Part shown: positions 1 through 6,715 of the stretch, in pieces | Layout of the letters: the number at the start of each line of letters is the position of its first letter | Position numbering within the stretch: position 1 is the first letter of the stretch | Origin: a bacterium | Lineage (GTDB): Bacteria > Patescibacteriota > Minisyncoccia > UBA6257 > 2-01-FULL-56-20 | DNA: 25,990 nucleotides | Direction: 5' to 3' | NCBI GenBank assembly: GCA_021801885.1 | Contig: JAKABL010000003.1 | Location: forward strand, 1-25,990 | Made by a program: the position numbers and the translations under genes | The notes under the pieces: generated by a model | The model's input: only the letters and a program-made list of their open reading frames with translations | Told to the model about the DNA's origin: nothing | Databases searched by the model: none

Positions 1-41
1 TGACGGGAGTCGATCCTACTCTACCTTACTGACCTTGGCTG

Positions 42-115
42 TTGCGGGGGCAGGACTCGGACCTGCTTCGGAAGCTTATGGGGCTTCCCGGAAAACCTTT
101 CCCAACCCTCCCGCG
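42..115 (-). tRNA. Initiator-tRNA-like (CAU) sequence, probably degenerate
   Basis: Read on the minus strand, this 74-nt stretch has tRNA geometry. There is a 7-nt acceptor pairing at six or fewer positions, with the C1:A72 mismatch typical of bacterial initiator tRNA. The anticodon arm is a perfect 5-bp stem (GAAGC/GCTTC) around the loop CCCATAA with CAT in the anticodon position. The T arm is a perfect 5-bp stem (GCAGG/CCTGC) around TCCGAGT. Several near-invariant positions are off: C instead of T at 33 and 55, no T at 8, an A7:C66 mismatch, no GGG:CCC run in the anticodon stem, and no convincing D arm. CCA is not encoded. It is either a decayed tRNA-fMet or a very divergent one; I favour decay. 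Confidence 0.4.
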
Positions 116-340
116 CGAGGCATAGCGGCATAGCACACCCTCCGCATAAACGGACGATGACGACACGCACCTGCGGAAACCCGTTCACGGATATCTTTTG
201 GAAGCGATAGACGCCGCCATAGGAATAACGATTAGGTTCGGGAACATCATATCATGAAAATGCAGTATTCGCAATAGATTTCCGGGGGGCGAGCACGGCG
301 GGATGGCGCAAACCCCCATGCGCCCCGGAACGCGGTGCGG
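116..340. other. Intergenic, no gene recognised
   Basis: Apart from a short tandem copy of GCTATGCC on the minus strand (about 121-136), just upstream of the tRNA-like sequence, I see no convincing gene, terminator or known RNA here. Open frames in this stretch are out-of-frame shadows running into murD. Confidence 0.4.
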
Positions 341-346
341 TATAAT
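341..346 (+). promoter_or_regulatory. -10 box of murD (leaderless layout)
   Basis: A perfect TATAAT lies exactly 6 nt before the ATG at 353. With the usual 6-7 nt between -10 and start of transcription, the mRNA should begin at or beside the start codon. No clear -35 is visible. Confidence 0.7.
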
Positions 347-352
347 GCCGTT

Positions 353-1765
353 ATGCATACGAAGAAGATCGCGCTTCTTGGGTTCGATCGCGAAGGGCGG
401 TCCACGTTCCGCCTGCTCCGCGAAGATCCCGCGTTTCGCGATGCGGAACTATGGATCCTCGATAGGGACGAGAATGTCGCACTCCCCCCGGGCGCCCATG
501 CGCGCCTCGGCGAAGGATACCTTGCCGCGCTCGACGAGCTCGGTCCCGGGGACATCGTTTTCCGGACCCCGGGAGCGCGCGCTCACCTCCCCGAGCTCGT
601 GCGCGCCCGCGCACGGGGCGTCGAAGTGACGAGTGCCACGCGCCTTTTCTTTGCGCGCTGTCCCGGCACCATCATAGGAGTGACGGGGACAAAAGGGAAA
701 GGCACCACGTCATCCCTTATCCACGCAATGCTGAAGGCCGACGGGAGGAAGGCACTGCTCGCGGGCAACATCGGCGTTCCCGCGCTCGACATCCTCCCGG
801 AGGTCGACGCATCGACCTGGGTGGTATTAGAGCTCTCGAGCTTCCAGCTCGTCGACCTCGATCGTAGCCCCCACATCGGCGTCGCGCTCATGGTCACCTC
901 GGAGCACCTCGACTGGCATGAGACCGTCGAGGATTATGCGGAAGCGAAATCGCACATCGTGCGCGCGCAGGGGCCCGATGACATCGCGGTGCTCGCCGCG
1001 GATTATCCGCGGAGCGCCGCCTATGCGGACCTCACCCCGGGAACGATATTCCTCTTTTCACGCCACCATGCCGTCGCCCGCGGTGCGTGGGCGGAGGAAG
1101 GTGCCTTCTGGTTTTCCGCAGGAGCGCCGAGCGGCGAGAACCATGATGCGCACCCGCGCGCCATTCCCATGATCGGTCCCAAAGAGAGGATATGCGCGAC
1201 CGCAGCGCTTCGCATTCCCGGCGAACACAACTGGGAAAACGCCTGTGCCGCGATCGCGGCCGCGAAGGCCGCGGGCGTGGCGACCGCGGCGATCGTCGAA
1301 GCCATACAAAATTTCCAGGGGCTCGCGCACAGACTCGAATTCGTCGCGGAAGCAGGCGGCGTGCGCTACTACAATGATTCGTATTCCACGACGCCCGATG
1401 CGGCGATCGTCGCCCTTGAGGCATTTGCTGCCCCCAAGGTGCTCATTCTCGGGGGATCCTCCAAAGGCAGCGACTTCACGGAGCTCGGCCGTGCGATCGA
1501 TGCCGCGGCGGAAAAGGGCGGCATCCGGGCGATCATCGGCATCGGCATGGAATGGCCCCGCATCAAGGAGCACATTCACGCCGCGGGCATCGCCTTCCTG
1601 GAAGACCTGCACTCCATGGAGGAGATCGTCCGCGCGGCCCATGGCACGGCGCGCCGCGGCGACGTCGTCATTCTTTCCCCCGCGTGCGCATCGTTCGATA
1701 TGTTTAAAAATTACAGCGACCGGGGAGACCAGTTCAGGAACGAAGCGCACCGCCTCCGTGATTGA
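353..1765 (+). CDS. murD: UDP-N-acetylmuramoyl-L-alanine--D-glutamate ligase
   Basis: Cytoplasmic Mur ligase that adds D-glutamate to UDP-MurNAc-L-Ala in peptidoglycan synthesis. The 470 residues match the family length. An N-terminal Rossmann-like domain (about 1-100) is followed by the ATP P-loop GVTGTKGKGTTSS (109-121), the MurD signature ELSSFQL, SEHLDWH, GEHNWENACAA, the GLAHRLEFV segment and the C-terminal SPACASFDMFKNYSDRG block. The usual NDSKATN motif reads NDSYSTT, so its lysine is replaced by tyrosine. A GTG at 335 would also be in frame, but it lies upstream of the perfect -10 box at 341-346, so I place the start at the ATG at 353. There is no Shine-Dalgarno site. The gatC promoter overlaps the stop codon. 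Confidence 0.93.
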   Translation: MHTKKIALLGFDREGRSTFRLLREDPAFRDAELWILDRDENVALPPGAHARLGEGYLAALDELGPGDIVFRTPGARAHLPELVRARARGVEVTSATRLFFARCPGTIIGVTGTKGKGTTSSLIHAMLKADGRKALLAGNIGVPALDILPEVDASTWVVLELSSFQLVDLDRSPHIGVALMVTSEHLDWHETVEDYAEAKSHIVRAQGPDDIAVLAADYPRSAAYADLTPGTIFLFSRHHAVARGAWAEEGAFWFSAGAPSGENHDAHPRAIPMIGPKERICATAALRIPGEHNWENACAAIAAAKAAGVATAAIVEAIQNFQGLAHRLEFVAEAGGVRYYNDSYSTTPDAAIVALEAFAAPKVLILGGSSKGSDFTELGRAIDAAAEKGGIRAIIGIGMEWPRIKEHIHAAGIAFLEDLHSMEEIVRAAHGTARRGDVVILSPACASFDMFKNYSDRGDQFRNEAHRLRD

Positions 1766-1790
1766 AAAAAAGCGTCCCTCCGCGTAGAAT
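1762..1790 (+). promoter_or_regulatory. gatC promoter overlapping the murD stop
   Basis: TTGAAA (1762-1767), a 17-nt spacer and TAGAAT (1785-1790), then 7 nt to the ATG at 1798. This is the clearest complete promoter among the leaderless-type starts, and it overlaps the murD stop codon. Confidence 0.7.
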
Positions 1791-1797
1791 ACCTGTA

Positions 1798-2097
1798 ATG
1801 TCATCTTCTTCCATTGATAAGGCCGCGCTCGCCCACCTTGCAAAACTCGCGCGCATCGAGCTCGATGCCGCGGAAGAGGAGCGGCTCCTCGCGGACCTCG
1901 GAAACATACTGGAGCACTTCAAAGTGCTCGCCGAGCTCGATACCTCGGACGTTCTCCCGATGGCGGGCGGCACCGATCTCATGAACGTTCTGCGCAACGA
2001 CGACGCCCGCGAGAACACCGACCGCGGCGACGGCGTCGAAGCCTTCCCGAAATCCCAAGACGGGTATCTCAAGGTCCCCTCGGTGTTCGACCGCTAA
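1798..2097 (+). CDS. gatC: Asp-tRNA(Asn)/Glu-tRNA(Gln) amidotransferase subunit C
   Basis: Small stabilising subunit of the GatCAB amidotransferase, which converts mischarged Glu-tRNA(Gln) or Asp-tRNA(Asn) to the correct aminoacyl-tRNA. At 99 residues it has the family length and the typical N-terminal helix (ALAHLAKLARIEL), followed by the EEERLLADLGNILEHFKVLAELDTS-type helix and a C-terminal loop that wraps GatA. An in-frame TTG at 1762 would extend the protein by 12 residues, but it is part of the -35 box, so the ATG at 1798 is preferred. gatA follows after 15 nt. gatB is not in the window. Confidence 0.88.
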   Translation: MSSSSIDKAALAHLAKLARIELDAAEEERLLADLGNILEHFKVLAELDTSDVLPMAGGTDLMNVLRNDDARENTDRGDGVEAFPKSQDGYLKVPSVFDR

Positions 2098-2112
2098 GCC
2101 TCCTCCGCACCC

Positions 2113-3558
2113 ATGGACACCCCCAATACCCTCACCATCAAAGACTTCCATAAACGGCTCCTCAACAAGGAGTTTTCCGCGCGCGAGGCCGCGGACGCCT
2201 GCTTCAAGGAGATCGCCGCGCGCGATGGCGACATCGGCGCCTACCTGAGCATCGCGGAAGATTCGGCGCGCGAGGCCGCGGACGCGGTCGACAACGCGGT
2301 CGCAAAGGGAGACCCGCTCGGCGCGCTCGCGGGCGTTCCGCTCGGCATCAAGGACGCAATCCTCGTAAAGGGCCTCCCCGCCACGGCGGCATCGAAGGTG
2401 CTCGAACACTACGTGGCGAGCTATGACGCAACCGCGATCAAAAAGCTTAAAGATGAACGCGCCGTGTTCCTTGGCAAGGCGAACATGGATGAGTTCGCCA
2501 TGGGCTCCTCGAACGAGAATTCCGCATTCAAGCCCGTCCGCAATCCCCACGATCTCACCCGCGTCCCGGGAGGTTCCTCGGGAGGCTCCGCGGCGGCGGT
2601 CGCGGCCGACATGGCCGTTGCCACGCTCGGCTCCGACACGTTCGGCTCCATCAGGATCCCCGCCGCCTTCTGCGGCGTCGTCGGCCTCAAGCCGACATAC
2701 GGCGCCGTATCGCGCGCGGGCCTCATCGCCATGACCTCGTCCCTCGACCAGATCGGACCGATCACGAAGACCGTCGAAGACAGCGCGATCCTCTTCAAGG
2801 CGATCGCCGGCGCGGACCCGCAGGACGCGACGAGCGCAAACGCACCCCGCGCAGGCGTACCGCAGGAACGCGCCATGAAGGACTTTACGATCGGCCTTCC
2901 CGAAGAATATTTCGTGGGCGGCCTCGCCCCGCTCGTCGAACGGGAAACCGAGGCCGCGATCGCGCGCCTCACGAAGCTCGGCGCGCGCTTCAAGAAGGTA
3001 TCGCTTCCCCATACGAAATACGCCGTGCCCGCCTACTATCTGAGCATGCCCGCGGAAGTGAGTTCGAACCTTGCGCGGTTCGACGGCATCCGCTACGGCG
3101 GCGACCGCCCCGAAGACGCACGAAACCTTATGGAGGTGTATCTCAAGACGCGTGCGAAGTTCGGCGCGGAAGCGAAGCGCCGCATCATCCTCGGCACGTT
3201 CGTGCTCTCCTCGGGCTACTATGACGCCTACTATGAGAAGGCCCAGCGCGTGCGCACGCTGGTAAAGCAGGATTTCGATAACGCATTCGAGGATGTGGAC
3301 GTGATGCTCACGCCCGTGTCCCCCACGCCGGCGTTCACGCTCGGAGAAAAATCCGCCGATCCGCTTGCCATGTATCTTTCGGACGTCTTCACGGGCCCCG
3401 CGAACCTTGCCGGCGTATGCGCGATCGCGCTTCCCACCAAACCCGGGACCGCACGCGCGGAAGGCGAACTTCCCGTGGGCTTCCAGCTCATAGGGAAGAA
3501 ATGGCATGAAGATGACCTGTTCGCGATCGGCAGCCGCTACGAGAACGATATGGCATAG
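2113..3558 (+). CDS. gatA: Asp-tRNA(Asn)/Glu-tRNA(Gln) amidotransferase subunit A
   Basis: Glutaminase subunit of GatCAB, an amidase-signature enzyme that releases ammonia from glutamine for transamidation. The 481 residues match the family. The Ser-cisSer-Lys triad is present: Lys80 (GIKDA), the cis-serine in GGSSGGS (153-159) and the nucleophile Ser179. Around the nucleophile the usual GSDTGGSIRQPA reads GSDTFGSIRIPA, so the first glycine of the oxyanion-forming loop is Phe177. The rest (FCGVVGLKPTYGAVSRAGLIAMTSSLDQIGP) is canonical. No Shine-Dalgarno site precedes the ATG. It is co-transcribed with gatC and ends before a strong bidirectional terminator. Confidence 0.92.
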   Translation: MDTPNTLTIKDFHKRLLNKEFSAREAADACFKEIAARDGDIGAYLSIAEDSAREAADAVDNAVAKGDPLGALAGVPLGIKDAILVKGLPATAASKVLEHYVASYDATAIKKLKDERAVFLGKANMDEFAMGSSNENSAFKPVRNPHDLTRVPGGSSGGSAAAVAADMAVATLGSDTFGSIRIPAAFCGVVGLKPTYGAVSRAGLIAMTSSLDQIGPITKTVEDSAILFKAIAGADPQDATSANAPRAGVPQERAMKDFTIGLPEEYFVGGLAPLVERETEAAIARLTKLGARFKKVSLPHTKYAVPAYYLSMPAEVSSNLARFDGIRYGGDRPEDARNLMEVYLKTRAKFGAEAKRRIILGTFVLSSGYYDAYYEKAQRVRTLVKQDFDNAFEDVDVMLTPVSPTPAFTLGEKSADPLAMYLSDVFTGPANLAGVCAIALPTKPGTARAEGELPVGFQLIGKKWHEDDLFAIGSRYENDMA

Positions 3559-3630
3559 GCCCCGCGCGCGGTGCGGATGCGCCGGCACGAGCACGCGCGT
3601 CTCATTATTCGAAATAATGACGGTGCATTG

Positions 3631-3658
3631 AAAAAGACCCCTTTATAGGGGTCTTTTT
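3631..3658. terminator. Bidirectional rho-independent terminator
   Basis: AAAAAGACCCC and GGGGTCTTTTT form a perfect 11-bp inverted repeat around TTTATA. It has an A-run on one side and a T-run on the other, so it serves both gatA (+) and the convergent gene ending at 3682 (-). Confidence 0.92.
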
Positions 3659-3681
3659 CAATGAGGGATAGATCACTGCCG

Positions 3682-4797
3682 CTATTTTCCGGTCGTGGTG
3701 GCGGCCGCTCCCGCACCCGCCGCAGCGGAGGTCGTTGCAGTGCTCGTCGAGGCCGCGGGCGGCGGTGCCACAGAAGCGCCGTTCACCGCGGTGATCGTGA
3801 TCGTGTCGTTGCCGGGCACATAGTTGCCCGCAAACTTCGCCATGGTGCTCGTTGCGCCGACCAATGGTTTCATAAGGGCGATGACGCGGGCATCCTTTGA
3901 GTTCGTGACGTACACCTTCGCGCCGTCGGCGGTCGTGATCGCGTAATCATACCGTCCGCCGCCGGAGACCGCACCCTCGAGCGCCGTCGTGAACGTGGTC
4001 GTTGCAGGGGTCATCGAAGGAGGCACCGCATAGAAGGAAAGTTCGAGCGCAAGCATGGAATTCCTTACGGTCGCAGAGGCGATCTGCGCCTGGAATGCGG
4101 TCGTGGATGCGGCAAGTTCCTGCTGGATATTAGAAATCTGGGAAGATACGCCGCTCGATTGCCCATTGAGTGCCGCAATTCGAGAAGAAAGACCCTGGTT
4201 TTGAAGGAAGAGGAATACCGCGAATGCCGCAAAGATCACCATGAGCGCGCCGAGCACGGATTCCGTGGCAAGCGCATAGGACTTCTTCGCCTTCACGGGG
4301 GATGCCGACGAGAATGATGATGCGGCGGAGCCGGTGACGGACCCGGCGGATACGGACGATGAAGGGAAATTCTTCACGGACGAGGTTCCCGCCGCCTTTG
4401 CGCTCGCATCGATCTTCGACATCACCGCATCCGCCTTTGCGCCGTTCGTGGTCGATGTGCTGAACGAGGAGGGTTTCTCCGAGGAAGACACGAGGTCACT
4501 CACCCTGATCACCTGCGGACCGCCTGCGGACGCCGGCGACGAAGAGGGAGACGACGACGCGGCCGGCTTAAACGAAGCCGGGAAGGAGGTCGAAGGACCG
4601 GATGTGGATGAAGGCTTTGCGGTTGCGGAAATTCCCGCAACCGACGCGCCGGCGGCGGAACCCTGAACATGCTTCATGGAATCCTCGACGTCCGCGGCCT
4701 GCCATCCGGCGCCGAGGAGCGCGGCCTTTATGGCATCTCCCGAAACTCCGGCCTTGATCTGCGTAGTGATATATTCAACGAGTTGATCTTGAACCAT
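3682..4797 (-). CDS. Membrane-anchored Ser/Ala-rich coiled-coil protein
   Basis: A 371-residue protein with no assigned function. Residues 1-42 form a small helical domain (QLVEYITTQIKAGVSGDAI... GAGW) of a type I associate with CPR membrane proteins, with the pattern two helices ending in GW. A low-complexity Ser/Ala/Pro linker (about 45-170) follows, then one transmembrane helix (178-199) and a short coiled-coil stretch (200-245). A C-terminal folded region (about 250-345) comes next, and the protein ends in an Ala/Thr tail. The likely topology is a cytoplasmic N-terminus with an outside C-terminal domain. There is no Shine-Dalgarno site at the ATG; the best upstream promoter (4928-4933) leaves a leader of about 120 nt. 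It might be a cell-surface or pilus-accessory protein, but that is only inference. Confidence 0.75.
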   Translation of the reverse strand: MVQDQLVEYITTQIKAGVSGDAIKAALLGAGWQAADVEDSMKHVQGSAAGASVAGISATAKPSSTSGPSTSFPASFKPAASSSPSSSPASAGGPQVIRVSDLVSSSEKPSSFSTSTTNGAKADAVMSKIDASAKAAGTSSVKNFPSSSVSAGSVTGSAASSFSSASPVKAKKSYALATESVLGALMVIFAAFAVFLFLQNQGLSSRIAALNGQSSGVSSQISNIQQELAASTTAFQAQIASATVRNSMLALELSFYAVPPSMTPATTTFTTALEGAVSGGGRYDYAITTADGAKVYVTNSKDARVIALMKPLVGATSTMAKFAGNYVPGNDTITITAVNGASVAPPPAASTSTATTSAAAGAGAAATTTGK

Positions 4798-4823
4798 AGT
4801 GAATGATGAAATGGATTATTACG

Positions 4824-4916
4824 TTATGACGATCGGTTCGACGTTTTAAAAGTGGTTATGAGAAGTGATGATGCGCGTCCGCGAGAAAGGACGTCGCCCC
4901 CGAAGGCCGTACGCAT
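4824..4916 (-). CDS. Possible 30-residue leader ORF
   Basis: A 30-codon frame begins 11 nt after the -10 box at 4928-4933 and ends 26 nt before the ATG of the downstream gene. The purine run AAAGGAAAAGG directly precedes its ATG. The product is basic and Ser-rich and matches nothing I know. It may be chance, but it would be the first ORF on this transcript. Confidence 0.2.
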   Translation of the reverse strand: MRTAFGGDVLSRGRASSLLITTFKTSNRSS

Positions 4917-4927
4917 CCTTTTCCTTT

Positions 4928-4933
4928 ATTATA
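4928..4933 (-). promoter_or_regulatory. -10 box upstream of the 3682-4797 gene
   Basis: A perfect TATAAT (minus strand) predicts transcription from about 4921 and a 5' leader of about 120 nt before the coiled-coil gene, unlike the leaderless starts elsewhere. Confidence 0.5.
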
Positions 4934-5009
4934 CCCTATTCCCTTCCACCGCTCTGTTGATAAACCATTTCCGCAGGCCCGCCGGAAGGGCGATTCCCGC
5001 ATGGACCCG

Positions 5010-5702
5010 TCATTCCGCGGGATACCCGGGGAACCAGTCCTGCTTGAGGTGAGCGGCAGGAACCCCGGCGGCCGAAAGGGCACTCCCAAGGTCCTCCACC
5101 ATAGGCTCCGGACCCGATACGTAGAAGATCGGCTCCTTGAGATCACCTGCGATCGAAGCGATCTTCGGTACATCGATGCGGTCCGGGGCGATGACGTACA
5201 CGATCTCCATATGGGGATTCTTTGCCGCAAATTTTTCGAGCTCCTCGCGATAGGCCGCGTTCGCGTCGCGGTTCGCATAGATGAGCGTGATGCGCGGAGT
5301 TGCGTTATGGTCGTCGAGGTCCTTGAGGATCGCGCGGAACGGCGTGATGCCGATACCGCCGGCAATGAACACATGCCGCGCGTCGGGCGATCCTTCGTCA
5401 AAGGTGAAATCCCCTTCGCACGCGGATACCTCGATCGCATCGCCCGGCTTCATGGCGAAGAGCGCCTTCTTGAACGAACTGCCCTTTTCGCCGGCGGACC
5501 GCGTCGTGATGATCGGCGTCCGCTCCGAAGGCGCCGCCGCGACGGTGAACCAGCGGTCCGACCCGCGATCATCGGTCGGCTCATGGTGGAGCACGTAATG
5601 GAAGAACTGGCCGGCCTTCCATGCCACGGGCTCCTCCGCACGGAACACGAACGATTCGACGTCAGGAGCTTCCGCCTGCCGCGTTACGAGGATGAGCTTC
5701 AT
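5010..5702 (-). CDS. Ferredoxin-NADP reductase-like FAD/NAD(P)-binding oxidoreductase
   Basis: A 230-residue stand-alone flavoprotein of the ferredoxin reductase superfamily, expected to move electrons between NAD(P)H and a protein partner. The FAD-binding beta-barrel carries the RxYS-like motif RWFTVAAAP (50-58). The nucleotide-binding domain carries GGIGITPFRAI (115-125), a central IYANRDANAAYREEL segment and the C-terminal YVSGPEPMVEDL motif. No iron-sulfur cluster motif is present, so the partner must be a separate protein. The start is the ATG at 5702, because a TATACT box with an extended TG lies 6 nt upstream; the longer frame would run through that promoter. The substrate cannot be read from the sequence. 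Confidence 0.85.
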   Translation of the reverse strand: MKLILVTRQAEAPDVESFVFRAEEPVAWKAGQFFHYVLHHEPTDDRGSDRWFTVAAAPSERTPIITTRSAGEKGSSFKKALFAMKPGDAIEVSACEGDFTFDEGSPDARHVFIAGGIGITPFRAILKDLDDHNATPRITLIYANRDANAAYREELEKFAAKNPHMEIVYVIAPDRIDVPKIASIAGDLKEPIFYVSGPEPMVEDLGSALSAAGVPAAHLKQDWFPGYPAE

Positions 5703-5708
5703 AGGGGT

Positions 5709-5717
5709 AGTATACCA
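5709..5717 (-). promoter_or_regulatory. Extended -10 of the flavoprotein gene (leaderless)
   Basis: TGG-TATACT on the minus strand, with exactly 6 nt between the hexamer and the ATG at 5702. Confidence 0.6.
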
Positions 5718-5766
5718 TGGCGGACCCTCCGCATCGCCGCCATGAAACCCGCGCACATTCCCTCCA

Positions 5767-6441
5767 TTAGAAAATTCCGGGGATCAAGTGCCAGCGCACT
5801 TTTTCGCAATATTCCGCATATCCGGCAAGGTCATGCATGAGGAACGCTTCCTCATCAAAGAGGCGCGCCACAAGGCCAAGCACGGTGAGGATGGCAGGAA
5901 CAAGGGTCCAATACGAACCGAGCGCGAGCGCCGTGCCGATCATATATGCCGCTGCGCTCGAATACATGGGGTTGCGCACGATGGCATAAGGCCCCGTGGT
6001 GATCACTTTTTGATCCTTCATGACCTCGACGGTCGCCGCGCCAAAAGAATTCTCCTTGAATACCCGATAGGCCATCCACATACTCAACGCCACAATGCCG
6101 TCCCCTATCACGACGCCCCACAGCGGCATGTTCGACCAGCCGAACCGATGATCGAGTCCGGGAAGGATGAAGAGTGCGATCCCCGGAACCATGACCGCCC
6201 AAATTACCACCTTCTGGAAAAGCCTTTGTTCGTACATGGGCCCTCCTTTCGTTCTGCTTTCGACCAAAATCGGGTCGTTGAGGATTAACTGCATAAGGGG
6301 AATGACCGTCACGACCAGCACGGCGCAATAAACCCATGCCTGCCAATAATCGATCGTCCCCGCAGAAAGAAACAATGCGAGGAACACAAGGATCGTCGAT
6401 GTGACGGCTGAACGCAATGCCTTCATCTTCGGGCTTTTCAT
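5767..6441 (-). CDS. Isoprenylcysteine carboxyl methyltransferase-like membrane protein
   Basis: A 224-residue integral membrane protein of the ICMT/PEMT-type methyltransferase family. About five hydrophobic segments are visible (roughly 10-28, 33-53, 77-95, 105-126 and 162-188). The family signature GPYAIVRNPMYSS (150-162), with its Arg-Asn-Pro SAM-contacting motif, is followed by the C-terminal FDEEAFLMHDLAGYAEYCEKVRW...IPGIF block. In bacteria such proteins methylate diverse lipid or small-molecule acceptors, and the acceptor here is unknown. A frame extending to 6597 is rejected because TATCAT sits 6 nt before the ATG at 6441 and a terminator lies inside the extension. Confidence 0.82.
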   Translation of the reverse strand: MKSPKMKALRSAVTSTILVFLALFLSAGTIDYWQAWVYCAVLVVTVIPLMQLILNDPILVESRTKGGPMYEQRLFQKVVIWAVMVPGIALFILPGLDHRFGWSNMPLWGVVIGDGIVALSMWMAYRVFKENSFGAATVEVMKDQKVITTGPYAIVRNPMYSSAAAYMIGTALALGSYWTLVPAILTVLGLVARLFDEEAFLMHDLAGYAEYCEKVRWHLIPGIF

Positions 6442-6447
6442 ATACTC

Positions 6448-6453
6448 ATGATA
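6448..6453 (-). promoter_or_regulatory. -10 box of the ICMT-like gene (leaderless)
   Basis: TATCAT (minus strand) ends 6 nt before the ATG at 6441. Confidence 0.55.
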
Positions 6454-6563
6454 CCCCCAAAAGCCTTCCCCCGCATCAGGTCTCTCGCCGCCGAACAAAC
6501 GGGCTGGCTCGCGCACGTCGCACCTTCCTAAGCCGCACCGATGATGCATCGGCGCGTTCATAT

Positions 6564-6594
6564 AAAAAAGTCCGGGCCGCTCGTGCGCCCGGAC
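6564..6594 (-). terminator. Rho-independent terminator of the serine hydrolase transcript
   Basis: On the minus strand GTCCGGGC and GCCCGGAC form an 8-bp stem with a 9-nt loop, followed by six T. It lies about 120 nt after the stop of the gene at 6716-8071 and marks the downstream edge of the AT-richer segment. Confidence 0.8.
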
Positions 6595-6634
6595 CATGTT
6601 GTCGTCTTAGTACGTATCATTATCACCTGCATCG

Positions 6635-6654
6635 TTCGATAGAAATCTATCGAA
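6635..6654. repeat. 9-bp palindrome, possible operator
   Basis: TTCGATAGA and TCTATCGAA flank two central A residues. The site lies between the serine hydrolase stop and its terminator, directly beside a TTGACT hexamer on the minus strand. It could be a protein-binding site or a transcript hairpin. Confidence 0.5.
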
Positions 6655-6715
6655 GTCAACGAGGAGAGAAAGCGTTTTAAAAACTAATCAAGAAGAAACA
6701 GATATAGAACCTCGA

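Noticed and set aside
42..352. tmRNA, SRP RNA or RNase P RNA on the minus strand
   Set aside because: The T-arm/acceptor end suggested tmRNA, but there is no matching 5' GGGGCTG-type end, no tag frame, and no SRP or RNase P core motif.
1801..3594. 597-codon open frame on the minus strand
   Set aside because: It is antisense to gatC and gatA, which are certain. Its composition (Arg, Gly, His, Cys) is typical of a shadow frame.
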